Shown: piece after piece, positions 34,710 to 43,335 of the stretch | Position numbering within the stretch: the stretch's first letter is position 1 | Layout of the letters: every line of letters begins with the position of its first letter | From: JBKEAR01 sp047972425 | GTDB taxonomy: Bacteria; Pseudomonadota; Alphaproteobacteria; JBKEAR01 | Direction: 5' to 3' | Length of the DNA stretch: 64,000 nt | NCBI GenBank assembly: GCA_047972425.1 | Contig: JBKEAR010000012.1 | Coordinates: 1-64,000, forward strand | The notes under the pieces: model-generated | Seen by the model: the letters and a program-made list of their open reading frames with translations, nothing else | What the model was told of the DNA's origin: nothing | Database searches by the model: none | Made by a program: the position numbers and the translations under genes

Positions 34710-35366
34710 TTGAAAGAAAACGAAATTTTTACTCGGATAACACAGATTAAGAATGAGATAAATTTGCTTTCGGTTTTTCATCCGGCTCAGCTTATTGCCG
34801 TAAGTAAAACCAAACCAATAAGCGATATTTATGCTGCAATAAAAGCCGGCCATAGGGAATTTGGTGAAAACAAAGTTCAGGAAGCTATGGAAAAATGGCA
34901 AAATATTAAGCAAGAATATCCCGATGTCACGTTACACCTTATTGGTGGATTACAAAAAAATAAGGTACGAAAGGCTATACAGTTGTTTGATGTCATCCAG
35001 ACTTTAGATCGTGAAGACCTTGCCGATGCCATAGCCCGCATTGCCCCAGAAGAAGGGAGAAATCCTGAGCTTTATATTCAGGTGAATGTTGGCGATGAAC
35101 CCCAAAAATCGGGGGTTTCGCGTAAAAATTTAGATAGTTTTTATGGTTATTGCCACTATGATTTAAGCCTTAATATTCAGGGTTTAATGGCTATACCACC
35201 CGAAAGGGAAGATGCAACACCATATTTTAAATGGTTGCATCAGCAACAAGAAAAATTAGGATTACCTTATTTAAGCATGGGCATGAGCGCAGACTACAAA
35301 CAAGCGATTGCCGAAGGTGCAACCCATATACGTTTAGGGCAAGCTATATTTGGGGGTCGCACATAA
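34710..35366 (+). CDS. PLP homeostasis protein, YggS/PROSC family
   Basis: A pyridoxal-phosphate-binding protein of 218 residues, single-domain alanine-racemase barrel. PLP would bind Lys33 in LIAVSKTKP. The family signatures are FGENKVQEAMEKW, HLIGGLQKNKVRKAI (HFIGxLQxNK in most), LMAIPP, and the final LSMGMSADYKQAIAEGATHI. The start is TTG preceded by AAAAGGAA. The gene following, 76 bp away, is a response regulator without known link. Confidence 0.92.
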   Translation: MKENEIFTRITQIKNEINLLSVFHPAQLIAVSKTKPISDIYAAIKAGHREFGENKVQEAMEKWQNIKQEYPDVTLHLIGGLQKNKVRKAIQLFDVIQTLDREDLADAIARIAPEEGRNPELYIQVNVGDEPQKSGVSRKNLDSFYGYCHYDLSLNIQGLMAIPPEREDATPYFKWLHQQQEKLGLPYLSMGMSADYKQAIAEGATHIRLGQAIFGGRT

Positions 35367-35442
35367 AGCTTTAACAAAATAGTCTAGTAACTTGAGAGAG
35401 AACCATTATATAAAACTCGGTTTTAGACATAAGGATAGAAAA

Positions 35443-36141
35443 ATGACACAAACCCGAAGGCTTTTGATTATAGAGAAAAGCCAAGAACTTATTGATATTT
35501 TGCAGGACCAGCTAGAGCTTACCGGCGAATTTGATATTACAAGTGCCAAAACCCCTGAAGATGGCCGCATAGCTATCGAAACCCAAAATAGCGAGATTAT
35601 TATTTTATCGAGCCATAATGATATCGAAGCGACCAAACAAGCCATAACCAGCTGGCGCAAAGAAGGGATTAATATACCCATTATTGTCATTACCAATAAT
35701 GCCAATGATGGCGAGGCCATTAGTCTTTTAGATAATGGTGCCAATGATTATTTAGCCAAGCCGTTTCGTATGACATTGCTTGTGGCGCGCATCAGGGCAC
35801 ATTTGCGCCAATATGATCGCTCGGCCGATGCCGTATTGGCCATAGGCCCCTATTGGTTCCGCCAAGATAGTGCTATATTGGTTGATAAAGGTAATGAGCG
35901 CCATCATATTCGGCTAACCGATAAAGAAGCATCAATTTTAAAATATCTTTATCGGGCATTTCCCCAAGTGGTAGCCCGCGATACATTGCTTGATGAAGTT
36001 TGGGGTTATGCCTCGGGCGTATCGACCCATACATTAGAAACCCATGTTTATCGGTTGCGCCAAAAAATTGAACCCGACCCCAAAAATGCATCAATTTTAG
36101 TAACGGAAAATCGGGGTTATCGCCTTAATTTAGATAAATAA
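35443..36141 (+). CDS. OmpR-family response regulator with a degenerate receiver domain
   Basis: 232 residues: receiver domain (5-120) and winged-helix DNA-binding domain (about 130-228, ending TLETHVYRLRQKIEPDP and ENRGYRLNL). The receiver keeps the strand pattern, the switch Thr84 and Lys106 in YLAKPF, but the usual acidic pair reads Glu11-Lys12. The phospho-acceptor position is Ser56 in EIIILSSHND. It therefore probably acts without phosphorylation. No histidine kinase gene adjoins it. The ATG at 35443, after AAGGATAG, is chosen over an in-frame TTG at 35392 with no ribosome site. Confidence 0.88.
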   Translation: MTQTRRLLIIEKSQELIDILQDQLELTGEFDITSAKTPEDGRIAIETQNSEIIILSSHNDIEATKQAITSWRKEGINIPIIVITNNANDGEAISLLDNGANDYLAKPFRMTLLVARIRAHLRQYDRSADAVLAIGPYWFRQDSAILVDKGNERHHIRLTDKEASILKYLYRAFPQVVARDTLLDEVWGYASGVSTHTLETHVYRLRQKIEPDPKNASILVTENRGYRLNLDK

Positions 36142-36165
36142 ACCCATTATATTTATGCAAATATC

Positions 36166-36196
36166 AAAACCCTTTAAATTATTAAAGGGTTTTTTC
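36166..36196. terminator. Terminator between the response regulator and the metallopeptidase gene
   Basis: AAAACCCTTTAA and TTAAAGGGTTTT pair around a short A/T loop and are followed by a T-run. It contains the stop codon of the convergent gene on the minus strand. Confidence 0.85.
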
Positions 36197-37060
36197 TTTT
36201 TTTATCGATTGTTTATAGGTAGCAATTTGCTCACGAATATGATTACGATAGCGCACAAACTCTGGAAATTGATAGAAAAATAAGATTTTTTGCTCCTTTG
36301 TCACATAGCCAAGTGGCTTATCTTTAAGGATAAAAAACATAAAAGTTTCGGCAAAATCTTCCTCGGGGTTTTCGGCTGCGTAACCCGTAACAAAATTATT
36401 GATGTTATTATGATAAAGCTCTTCTATGGCAAGCGAACGTTCTTCTTCGGACGCATAATTATAGGCTGTATCCCAATCTTGCCAAATTTTACCCTGCCAA
36501 AAACCCATAAAAAATAAATCGATATAGCTATTTTTGCGGGCAAAGCCCTCCTCATTGGCATAACCTTTGTAATTGGCGTTTTCCGTAGGGCTTACTTGGT
36601 CGTAATTAAGGCTAATAATATGGGCGAACTCATGAACAAATGTCTCTAAATAGCTATCGATATATTGCGCATTATGATTATTTAAATCCGTATCGGCAGG
36701 GTCAATGCTAATCACCCAATCTTTATTGGTTTTTTCATCTTTTAAAAATACCGTTGCCAAATCACCATCAATACCATCGCTAATCAGGGCAAAAGAGACA
36801 ATATAGCGATCAATAACATCTTGCGGGAAAATATCGTAATAAATCCCCCAATATTGTTTGCCTAAATCATTTTTAGGCTCATTGGGTTTTTCGATAAATT
36901 GACCATCTTTAATATCCCAAAAGGCAATGACATCTAAGTTTTTTTTGGTAAAAAAGAAGATTGCTAAGCCAAATATACCAATAATCACCATAAGGGTGGC
37001 TATTTTTTCTATCTGTTTTTTTACAGAATATCGATTGATAATATTGTTCAATTTCATCAT
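36182..37060 (-). CDS. Membrane-anchored putative zinc metallopeptidase
   Basis: 292 residues. The N-terminus is cytoplasmic and basic, with one membrane helix at about 20-37 and a large outside domain. The domain has an HEFAH zinc motif at 143-147 in ETFVHEFAHIISL, with a downstream EDFAE at 234-238 in AAENPEEDFAETF as the likely third ligand, the layout of gluzincin metallopeptidases. The substrate is unknown. It starts 6 bp after the DUF1266-like gene, which itself is coupled to rho, so all three are probably one transcript. Two adjacent ATGs are possible; the first is given. Confidence 0.7.
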   Translation of the reverse strand: MMKLNNIINRYSVKKQIEKIATLMVIIGIFGLAIFFFTKKNLDVIAFWDIKDGQFIEKPNEPKNDLGKQYWGIYYDIFPQDVIDRYIVSFALISDGIDGDLATVFLKDEKTNKDWVISIDPADTDLNNHNAQYIDSYLETFVHEFAHIISLNYDQVSPTENANYKGYANEEGFARKNSYIDLFFMGFWQGKIWQDWDTAYNYASEEERSLAIEELYHNNINNFVTGYAAENPEEDFAETFMFFILKDKPLGYVTKEQKILFFYQFPEFVRYRNHIREQIATYKQSIKKEKTL

Positions 37061-37066
37061 ATCATC

Positions 37067-39361
37067 TTAATGCAAAGTCGGTATTAACTTTTGCTGTGCC
37101 AAAATATGGCTTTCTTTGGCTTCTTCATCGCTAAAAATCTCTATCTCCGGCATGCCCAAAGGCATATCCCAAGATAAATGATTATAAGCAAAAGATACCG
37201 GATTAAGCGGGCTTAAAAGATTGGTAATAATATTCTTACGCCGAATAAGCTCTGGTGAGTTTTCGGTACCCAATGCGGCATCGAATATCCAAGCACGATA
37301 GAAATCCCATAAAACATCATCCCAGCCATTATAACGGCGTTGTAAGGCCGATGCCGCCGCCATTAAATGAGGCCAAGCTTCGGCCTCGCTTATTAATTTA
37401 GCCACAACACCCCGCTGCACTAAAGAAGAATAACGCAAAATATCCAGCGCCCAAAAACGCGACTGAATAACGGCCTCGGTATTTTCTTTAATCATCTCTA
37501 ATTGGGCAATACGATATTTTAAATCCCCAACAGGTTGCCCCGCCATTTGGGTTAAATTATCAACCTCGGCTTCAATCTCGCTATTATCATATTGGCTATA
37601 TTCATGCACAATATCCTTAAGCATGCCACGGCGGCCTTGGCTTTGTAACCAATTTAAATTCTCGGTTAAATCTTCTTTGGTGCTAATACCCAAATTATAG
37701 CGCATGAATAATGCGTTTTCTGAGCGATAATAGGGTGAGGCAACATCATGGATAAGCAATTTTTGCCGCGGCGTAATCAAAGGTGCGGCAATATTGAGCG
37801 CCCAAGTTTTGGGTGATGGCTTAAATAAACGGATATCGTTACTTAAAATATGGGTACGTTCTAATAAATACTGGTTATCCTTACTAATATGGTAATGTTT
37901 TTGGAGGTTTAATATAATATTTTGTACCGGACCTGTCGGCTGGTTTTGCATCACATCAATCCAAGCCAATTTCAGTGCATGGTCATCTTTATCGCCCACA
38001 TTTTTAAATTGATAAATAAATTTTATTTGCGCAATCAGGGAATCCCAGCCGGTAATATTTTTTAAAATCAGTTGGGCAATATCGGTAATTTGGTCTTTGG
38101 CAATATCTAAATCTACTATATCGGCCAAATAGCCATTACGCCAAAATAAAATATCATCAAGCCAATCATAAATAGTAAATTTAACCGCCGATATTTCACT
38201 GCCCGAAATATCCTTCATCAGCTTAAATTGCAAAATATCTCGGTTAAGCTTGGGTAAAAATTCTTTGGCAATATCTTTGCGCTCTTTTTTGAGTAAATCA
38301 ACCAATTGGCGTTTATTCTTTTGATTAAGCGTGCCATACCAATATAACCGCGCGCCCATCTCTTGATGCTGCCCTTGCACCATAATTGTTTGGTGGATAT
38401 CCTCTAAATTTTGCGCATCTTCTATATTGGCCGTATTTTGTAACCATGTATTAAAAATATTCTCTTGGGTTTCTTTATCAACATGATGCCACAAAATATG
38501 CCCACCATTAAGATTATCGGCTTCATAATCCATATAGGGGCGCTCATTAAGTACCGAAAGTAAATTAAGAGCCACCGAAAAAGCATTGGGCTGATATAAA
38601 AAGTCAAAAATATTCTCGCCCAGCGTAAAAGAGGCAAAATCATCAATATCGCCTATAGATTCATTACGGGCACGGGCAAATAATATTTTTTTAACAATAC
38701 CGTTAATCTCTATTCCGGTAAAAATCTGATGATCCCAAATTTGATGAAAATTAGTCAGATCCTCTTTGATAAAACGGTTTATTTTATTTTTTAAAATGCT
38801 GGTATCCATAGCATCTTGATGATAAGCCCAATGGATATCGCGCATTAACGCTTTTAAAAATACCGTATAACTAGGGGTGGCTTTCATGGCCATAGCGGTA
38901 ATTAAGATAACCCAACTTTGTGCCTCGGCTTGGCTGATTTGTTTGGCTTTTGCCCCATTATATATATGCAAATAAGCCTCGTAACAATCCCAAGCCAAAC
39001 CCACCATAATATCCGATACATCATCAATTTGGCCATCTTTGTTTAGCATATGGGCTTTCATTACACCGGTTTTCCAATCGGCAAGCTCATCATCTTCTTC
39101 CCACTCGGCAAATAAATTGATGCGGGTTTCATCATCGATATTTTTTAAATAAGATTGATATAAATGCCAATTTTGGCGGCGGCCATATAAAAGACTGGCG
39201 CTCAAATTATCATAAAATTTTTGGCGATTTTTTCCTTCTTTATTTTTACCATGCAAAATAAAATTCATACCGGCTTTAACTATATGGGTATGAAAGCCGT
39301 TGATATTTTTATTCAGCCAAGGAAATAACGTATAGGCGGATAATAATGCCTGTTTATTCAT
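37067..39361 (-). CDS. Large DUF1266-like protein of unknown function, coupled to rho
   Basis: 764 residues, no signal peptide or membrane helix, rich in helical, Trp- and Asn-containing segments. The stretch about 616-698 resembles DUF1266: a WALDILRYSSLVQRG helix, a LISEAEAWPHLMAAASALQR helix, then YNGWDDVLWDFYRAW. A similar pattern near 115-180 (GLAWDCYEAYLHIYNGA, ISQAEAQSWV) may be a second, weaker copy. No enzyme motif is seen. Its ATG overlaps the rho stop (TAATG), implying translational coupling. The role is unknown; the DUF1266 call is moderate. Confidence 0.6.
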   Translation of the reverse strand: MNKQALLSAYTLFPWLNKNINGFHTHIVKAGMNFILHGKNKEGKNRQKFYDNLSASLLYGRRQNWHLYQSYLKNIDDETRINLFAEWEEDDELADWKTGVMKAHMLNKDGQIDDVSDIMVGLAWDCYEAYLHIYNGAKAKQISQAEAQSWVILITAMAMKATPSYTVFLKALMRDIHWAYHQDAMDTSILKNKINRFIKEDLTNFHQIWDHQIFTGIEINGIVKKILFARARNESIGDIDDFASFTLGENIFDFLYQPNAFSVALNLLSVLNERPYMDYEADNLNGGHILWHHVDKETQENIFNTWLQNTANIEDAQNLEDIHQTIMVQGQHQEMGARLYWYGTLNQKNKRQLVDLLKKERKDIAKEFLPKLNRDILQFKLMKDISGSEISAVKFTIYDWLDDILFWRNGYLADIVDLDIAKDQITDIAQLILKNITGWDSLIAQIKFIYQFKNVGDKDDHALKLAWIDVMQNQPTGPVQNIILNLQKHYHISKDNQYLLERTHILSNDIRLFKPSPKTWALNIAAPLITPRQKLLIHDVASPYYRSENALFMRYNLGISTKEDLTENLNWLQSQGRRGMLKDIVHEYSQYDNSEIEAEVDNLTQMAGQPVGDLKYRIAQLEMIKENTEAVIQSRFWALDILRYSSLVQRGVVAKLISEAEAWPHLMAAASALQRRYNGWDDVLWDFYRAWIFDAALGTENSPELIRRKNIITNLLSPLNPVSFAYNHLSWDMPLGMPEIEIFSDEEAKESHILAQQKLIPTLH

Positions 39362-40632
39362 TAGCTATTCATGGCCTCGAAAAATTCGGCATTGGTTTTA
39401 GAATGACGCAAGCGGTCACGCAGAAACTCCATGGCCTCTACTGTACCCATGGCCATAAGCAAGCGGCGCAATACCCACATACGGGTAAGTGTATCTTTAT
39501 CCACCAATTCTTCTTCTTTACGGGTACCGGATTTACCGACATCAATGGTTGGGAATATCCGTTTATCGGCAATTTTTCTATCCAAGATAATCTCAGAGTT
39601 ACCGGTACCTTTAAATTCTTCAAAGATAACCTCATCCATCCGTGAGCCGGTATCGATAAGTGCTGTGGCGATAATGGTTAATGAGCCACCTTCTTCTATA
39701 TTACGTGCTGCACCAAAAAAGCGTTTGGGGCGTTGCAGGGCATGGGCATCGACACCACCGGTGAGTACCTTACCCGAGCTGGGCACGGTTGTGTTATAGG
39801 CACGGGCTAAGCGGGTAATAGAATCCAGCAAAATAACAACATCGTGTTTTTGCTCCACCAATCTTTTGGCTTTTTCTATCACAATCTCGGCCACTTGCAC
39901 ATGGCGCGATGCGGGTTCATCGAAGGTTGATGATATAACCTCGCCTTTTACCGAGCGTGCCATATCGGTTACTTCCTCAGGGCGTTCGTCAATCAGTAAT
40001 ACAATTAAAAAACACTCGGGGTGATTGGTTGTGATTGAATTGGCAATATTTTGCAGCATAACCGTTTTACCCGTACGGGGCGGCGCAACAATCAGTGCGC
40101 GCTGGCCTTTACCAATGGGGGCAATTAAATCGATAATACGGCTGGTTGTATCTTGATTATTATTATTGTTTGATGCCGGATTTTGGGTTTCTAATACCAA
40201 ACGCTCATCGGGATAAAGGGGGGTTAAGTTATCAAAATTAATACGATGGCGTAAAAGCTCGGGGTCATCAAAATTCACACGGTCGATTTTTGTTAGGGCA
40301 AAATAGCGCTCGTTATTTTGCGGCGAGCGAATTTCGCCTTCTACCGTATCACCTGTGCGTAACCCAAAGCGCCGAACCTGTGCCGGTGATACATAAATAT
40401 CATCTGGCCCCGGTAGGTAATTCGAATCAGGTGAGCGCAAAAAGCCAAAACCATCTTGTAAAACCTCAATCACGCCGCCACCATAAATGGTTTCGCCTTC
40501 TTCGGCATGTTGTTTTAAAATGGCAAACATCAATTCTTGTTTGCGTAAATTCGAAGCATTTTCAATTTCTTTTTCTTCGGCAATATTCAAAAGCTCGGCA
40601 GGCGTTTTAATTTTTAATTCATCTAAATGCAT
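39361..40632 (-). CDS. rho: Transcription termination factor Rho
   Basis: Hexameric RNA helicase that ends transcription. The N-terminal helical domain (about 1-47) and cold-shock RNA-binding domain (48-120, DGFGFLRSPDSNYLPGPDDI) precede the RecA-like ATPase. Its motor motifs are IGKGQRALIVAPPRTGKTVM with the P-loop near 175, VILLDSITRLARAYNTTVPS with Walker B and the Q/R loops, and DTGSRMDEVIFEEFKGTGN. The length of 423 is normal. rho and hemE are on the same side of the candidate origin, as in other Alphaproteobacteria. The 205-bp leader holds a small hairpin near 40679-40699. Confidence 0.97.
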   Translation of the reverse strand: MHLDELKIKTPAELLNIAEEKEIENASNLRKQELMFAILKQHAEEGETIYGGGVIEVLQDGFGFLRSPDSNYLPGPDDIYVSPAQVRRFGLRTGDTVEGEIRSPQNNERYFALTKIDRVNFDDPELLRHRINFDNLTPLYPDERLVLETQNPASNNNNNQDTTSRIIDLIAPIGKGQRALIVAPPRTGKTVMLQNIANSITTNHPECFLIVLLIDERPEEVTDMARSVKGEVISSTFDEPASRHVQVAEIVIEKAKRLVEQKHDVVILLDSITRLARAYNTTVPSSGKVLTGGVDAHALQRPKRFFGAARNIEEGGSLTIIATALIDTGSRMDEVIFEEFKGTGNSEIILDRKIADKRIFPTIDVGKSGTRKEEELVDKDTLTRMWVLRRLLMAMGTVEAMEFLRDRLRHSKTNAEFFEAMNS

Positions 40633-40837
40633 AGGGGGGATTTTCCAATAAATATATTGTTATTATGAACAAGAAAGATATAACGAAAGAAAATCGTTAT
40701 AGTAATGAGAATGTTATTGTGGCTGATTTAGCATGCCCAATAGGCTTTGTCAATAAGCTTCTCTTGATTTTATAAGCAAAATATGCGCAAAATGATATAT
40801 ATGTTGAAATACAGGTATAAATAAAAAGGAAAGTAAC

Positions 40838-41308
40838 ATGATAACCGGAAAAATCAGCGATGCCATCCCCGAATGGTACCCCGAAGCCCTTAAAAAATTA
40901 ATACAAATTTTTAAAACCACCGATTTTCATAAAATCGATTTAGGTAAACATATTGTGGATGGCGATAATATCTTTTTTGTTGTGGACGAATATACCACTA
41001 TTGAGCCCAAAGTTGCCCGCCCCGAAGACCACCAAATTTATGCCGATTTACAATTTATTTTTAGAGGCGAAGAGCGCTTTGGCGTAACCCTAGGCAATGA
41101 TACATTGGTAGAAAGCGAAGCCTATGATATTGAGCGTGATATTCGCTTTTACGAGCCCTCTAACCAATATGGTCGCCTGCATTTTAAACAAGGCATGTAT
41201 ATTATCGTTATGCCCGAAGATGTGCATGTGCCCCGCCTAGATATGCCCGATGGCCACCGCGAAGTACGTAAAGTTGTGGGTAAAATTAAGGTTGAGTTAT
41301 TGCGATAA
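40838..41308 (+). CDS. YhcH/YjgK/YiaL family protein
   Basis: A 156-residue cupin-like protein (DUF386). Diagnostic blocks are RPEDHQIYADLQFIFRGEER near 65-84 with conserved His and Glu, FYEPSNQYGRLHFKQGMYII, and MPEDVHVPRLD, whose His residues bind metal. E. coli relatives act on sugars; NanQ opens N-acetylneuraminate anomers, and EbgC is a beta-galactosidase subunit. Here no sugar gene is adjacent. Monocistronic, with a terminator 18 bp after the stop. Confidence 0.88.
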   Translation: MITGKISDAIPEWYPEALKKLIQIFKTTDFHKIDLGKHIVDGDNIFFVVDEYTTIEPKVARPEDHQIYADLQFIFRGEERFGVTLGNDTLVESEAYDIERDIRFYEPSNQYGRLHFKQGMYIIVMPEDVHVPRLDMPDGHREVRKVVGKIKVELLR

Positions 41309-41325
41309 TATTTTATAAACCATTC

Positions 41326-41356
41326 AAAAGCCCGTAATCTTTATTACGGGCTTTTT
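41326..41356. terminator. Terminator after the YhcH-family gene
   Basis: AAAAGCCCGTAAT and ATTACGGGCTTTT pair around a 4-5 nt loop, with a T-run after it and A's before it. It separates two convergent genes. Confidence 0.9.
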
Positions 41357-41369
41357 ATATAATTTGCAC

Positions 41370-42296
41370 TTATGCATCAAATTTTTCAAAAAACGATTGG
41401 GGCGGAATAAAAAAGTTAATCCCCATTGTGGCATCAACAAATTTTAGTAAATGATCAAAATTGCCATCTTCATCGGCAGTAATCATTTGTTTAAGAGAAT
41501 CCTCAATCACCTTAACCGAAGCCGCAAAACCCACAAATATCGTGCCATGTTCCATCGCATTACCAAAAGGACGATTTTGCCGCAGCATTTTAAGTTCCTC
41601 ACCGGTTTCATCCACCACTTTCGATTTCACATTATGGGCAAAGGGCATTTTTTTATCATCATCAATTTCAATATCATCAAATTTAGTACGGCCAATCACA
41701 CCCTCTTGCTCTTCGGTAGATAATGCGTCCCATAATTCATGTTTATCGATATATTTCTGAAAAACCAAATAACTGCCACCAACATATTCCGGGTCATCTT
41801 TAATTAAAACCGCATCCGCCCGTTTTTTATCTTTGGGGTTTTCAGTTCCGTCAACAAAATCAATCATATCGCGATCATCTAAATATTTAAAACCCTGAAT
41901 ATCAATGATTAGCTCGGCAAAAGATGAAAAAGCCGTTTTTAAATATTTGGCAACCTGATAATTTAAATCAATCCGTGTGGATTTAATCATAAAAAAGATA
42001 TCACCTTGGGTCGCCGGAAATTCCCTATTGCCATCTTTTAACGCAATAAAATCATGGAGTTCTTTGGGTTTGGGGAAGTTTTTAAATAGCTGATCCCACC
42101 CCGATGATGAAAACCCGCATGTTACCGTTAAATGGGCATCACTATCCTTTTGTCCAATGGATTTTTCGGTATTGCTAATATGGCCTAATGCTGTTGCCAA
42201 TTGCGCATCACTCGGCTGTTTGTGAATATTAAAAACCAAATATTCCACATGGGGCGTTGGGTCACTTAATAATCCGTTTTGTGCTTGTTCAATCAT
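41370..42296 (-). CDS. Dyp-type heme peroxidase (YfeX/TyrA-like)
   Basis: 308 residues. The family's GxxDG motif appears as FVDGTENP at 147-154, with Asp149 the distal catalytic residue. His221 in KMPFAHNVKSKV is the likely proximal heme ligand, and GRTKFDDIEIDD precedes it. No Tat or Sec signal is present, so it is cytoplasmic unless cargo-loaded into an encapsulin, and no encapsulin gene adjoins it. It probably oxidises porphyrin or phenolic substrates with peroxide. It stands alone, facing the YhcH-family gene. Confidence 0.9.
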   Translation of the reverse strand: MIEQAQNGLLSDPTPHVEYLVFNIHKQPSDAQLATALGHISNTEKSIGQKDSDAHLTVTCGFSSSGWDQLFKNFPKPKELHDFIALKDGNREFPATQGDIFFMIKSTRIDLNYQVAKYLKTAFSSFAELIIDIQGFKYLDDRDMIDFVDGTENPKDKKRADAVLIKDDPEYVGGSYLVFQKYIDKHELWDALSTEEQEGVIGRTKFDDIEIDDDKKMPFAHNVKSKVVDETGEELKMLRQNRPFGNAMEHGTIFVGFAASVKVIEDSLKQMITADEDGNFDHLLKFVDATMGINFFIPPQSFFEKFDA

Positions 42297-42440
42297 AATT
42301 ATCCCCTCTAAAATTTATTAAATTCATACCCATAAACTTTACATGAATAAGCAATTTCAGCAACCTTTACCTATAAAAAGATTGATGAATATGCGGCTTT
42401 CCTTTAAATTTATCAAAGATATTTATTAAGGGAGAAAAAG

Positions 42441-43301
42441 ATGCGTGTATCATTCATTGGTTTAGGGGCAATGGGTTACCCGATGGCGGGGCATTTAGCA
42501 AAAAAATATAATGTTTCAGTTTATAATCGCACCCATGCAAAAGCCCAACAATGGCAAACAGAATATGGGGGATATACCTGCCAAAATTTGGCCGAAGCAT
42601 TACAGAATATAAATGTAATTTTTATGTGTTTAGGCCGCGATGAAGATGTACTTTCGGTTGTGGAAAATCCGGAATTTTTAGACAATATATCTGCCGATAT
42701 GATTCTTGTTGACCATAGCACAACCTCCTTTAACTTAGCCCAAAAGCTCCATAAAATTTGTAATGAGCGTGGTGCTTATTTTGTTGATGCCCCGGTATCG
42801 GGTGGGCAAGATGGTGCCATAAAAGCCATGCTTTCGACCATGATGGGCGGCGATACGGTTATTATTCAAAAAATAGAGCCTCTACTCAGCTGTTATTGCC
42901 AAAAGCAAACCCATATTGGTGCAACCGGTTACGGGCAATTGGCCAAAATGGTTAATCAGATTTGTGTAACCAGTGTGTTACAAGGATTATCGGAAGGTTT
43001 AAAATTTGCCGAAAATGAAAATATTGATATCGATCTTTTACTCAATGCCATATCAGGTGGTGCGGCGCAATCTTGGCAAATGGTTCACCGGGGCGAAACC
43101 ATGCATAAACGCCTATTTGACTTTGGTTTTGCCATTGATTGGATGATTAAGGATTTGGGTTATGCACTTAATCGCGCCCAAGAAAATGGTACGGATTTAG
43201 ATTTCACCGAGCAAATTTATAATGAATATCAAAAATTGAGCCAACAAGGCCATGGCCGTAAAGATACATCGGCTTTAATTTTAGCTATAGATGATGAATA
43301 A
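42441..43301 (+). CDS. NAD(P)-dependent beta-hydroxyacid dehydrogenase (3-hydroxyisobutyrate dehydrogenase family)
   Basis: 286 residues. The Rossmann loop GLGAMGYPMAGHLAKKY lies at 7-23. The substrate signature VDAPVSGGQDGA is near 115-126, with the catalytic Lys in GYGQLAKMVNQ near 170-180, and IDWMIKDLGYALN is in the C-terminal helical domain. Candidate substrates are 3-hydroxyisobutyrate, tartronate semialdehyde or another beta-hydroxyacid; the sequence does not decide. It begins behind AAGGGAG and ends at a terminator shared with hemE. Confidence 0.9.
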   Translation: MRVSFIGLGAMGYPMAGHLAKKYNVSVYNRTHAKAQQWQTEYGGYTCQNLAEALQNINVIFMCLGRDEDVLSVVENPEFLDNISADMILVDHSTTSFNLAQKLHKICNERGAYFVDAPVSGGQDGAIKAMLSTMMGGDTVIIQKIEPLLSCYCQKQTHIGATGYGQLAKMVNQICVTSVLQGLSEGLKFAENENIDIDLLLNAISGGAAQSWQMVHRGETMHKRLFDFGFAIDWMIKDLGYALNRAQENGTDLDFTEQIYNEYQKLSQQGHGRKDTSALILAIDDE

Positions 43302-43307
43302 TAAACA

Positions 43308-43331
43308 GCCCCTTAAAAATTAAGGGGCTTA
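43308..43331. terminator. Terminator between the hydroxyacid dehydrogenase gene and hemE
   Basis: AGCCCCTTA and TAAGGGGCT pair around a 4-5 nt A/T loop; T/A-rich sequence follows on both sides. It serves two convergent genes. Confidence 0.75.
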
Positions 43332-43335
43332 AATT

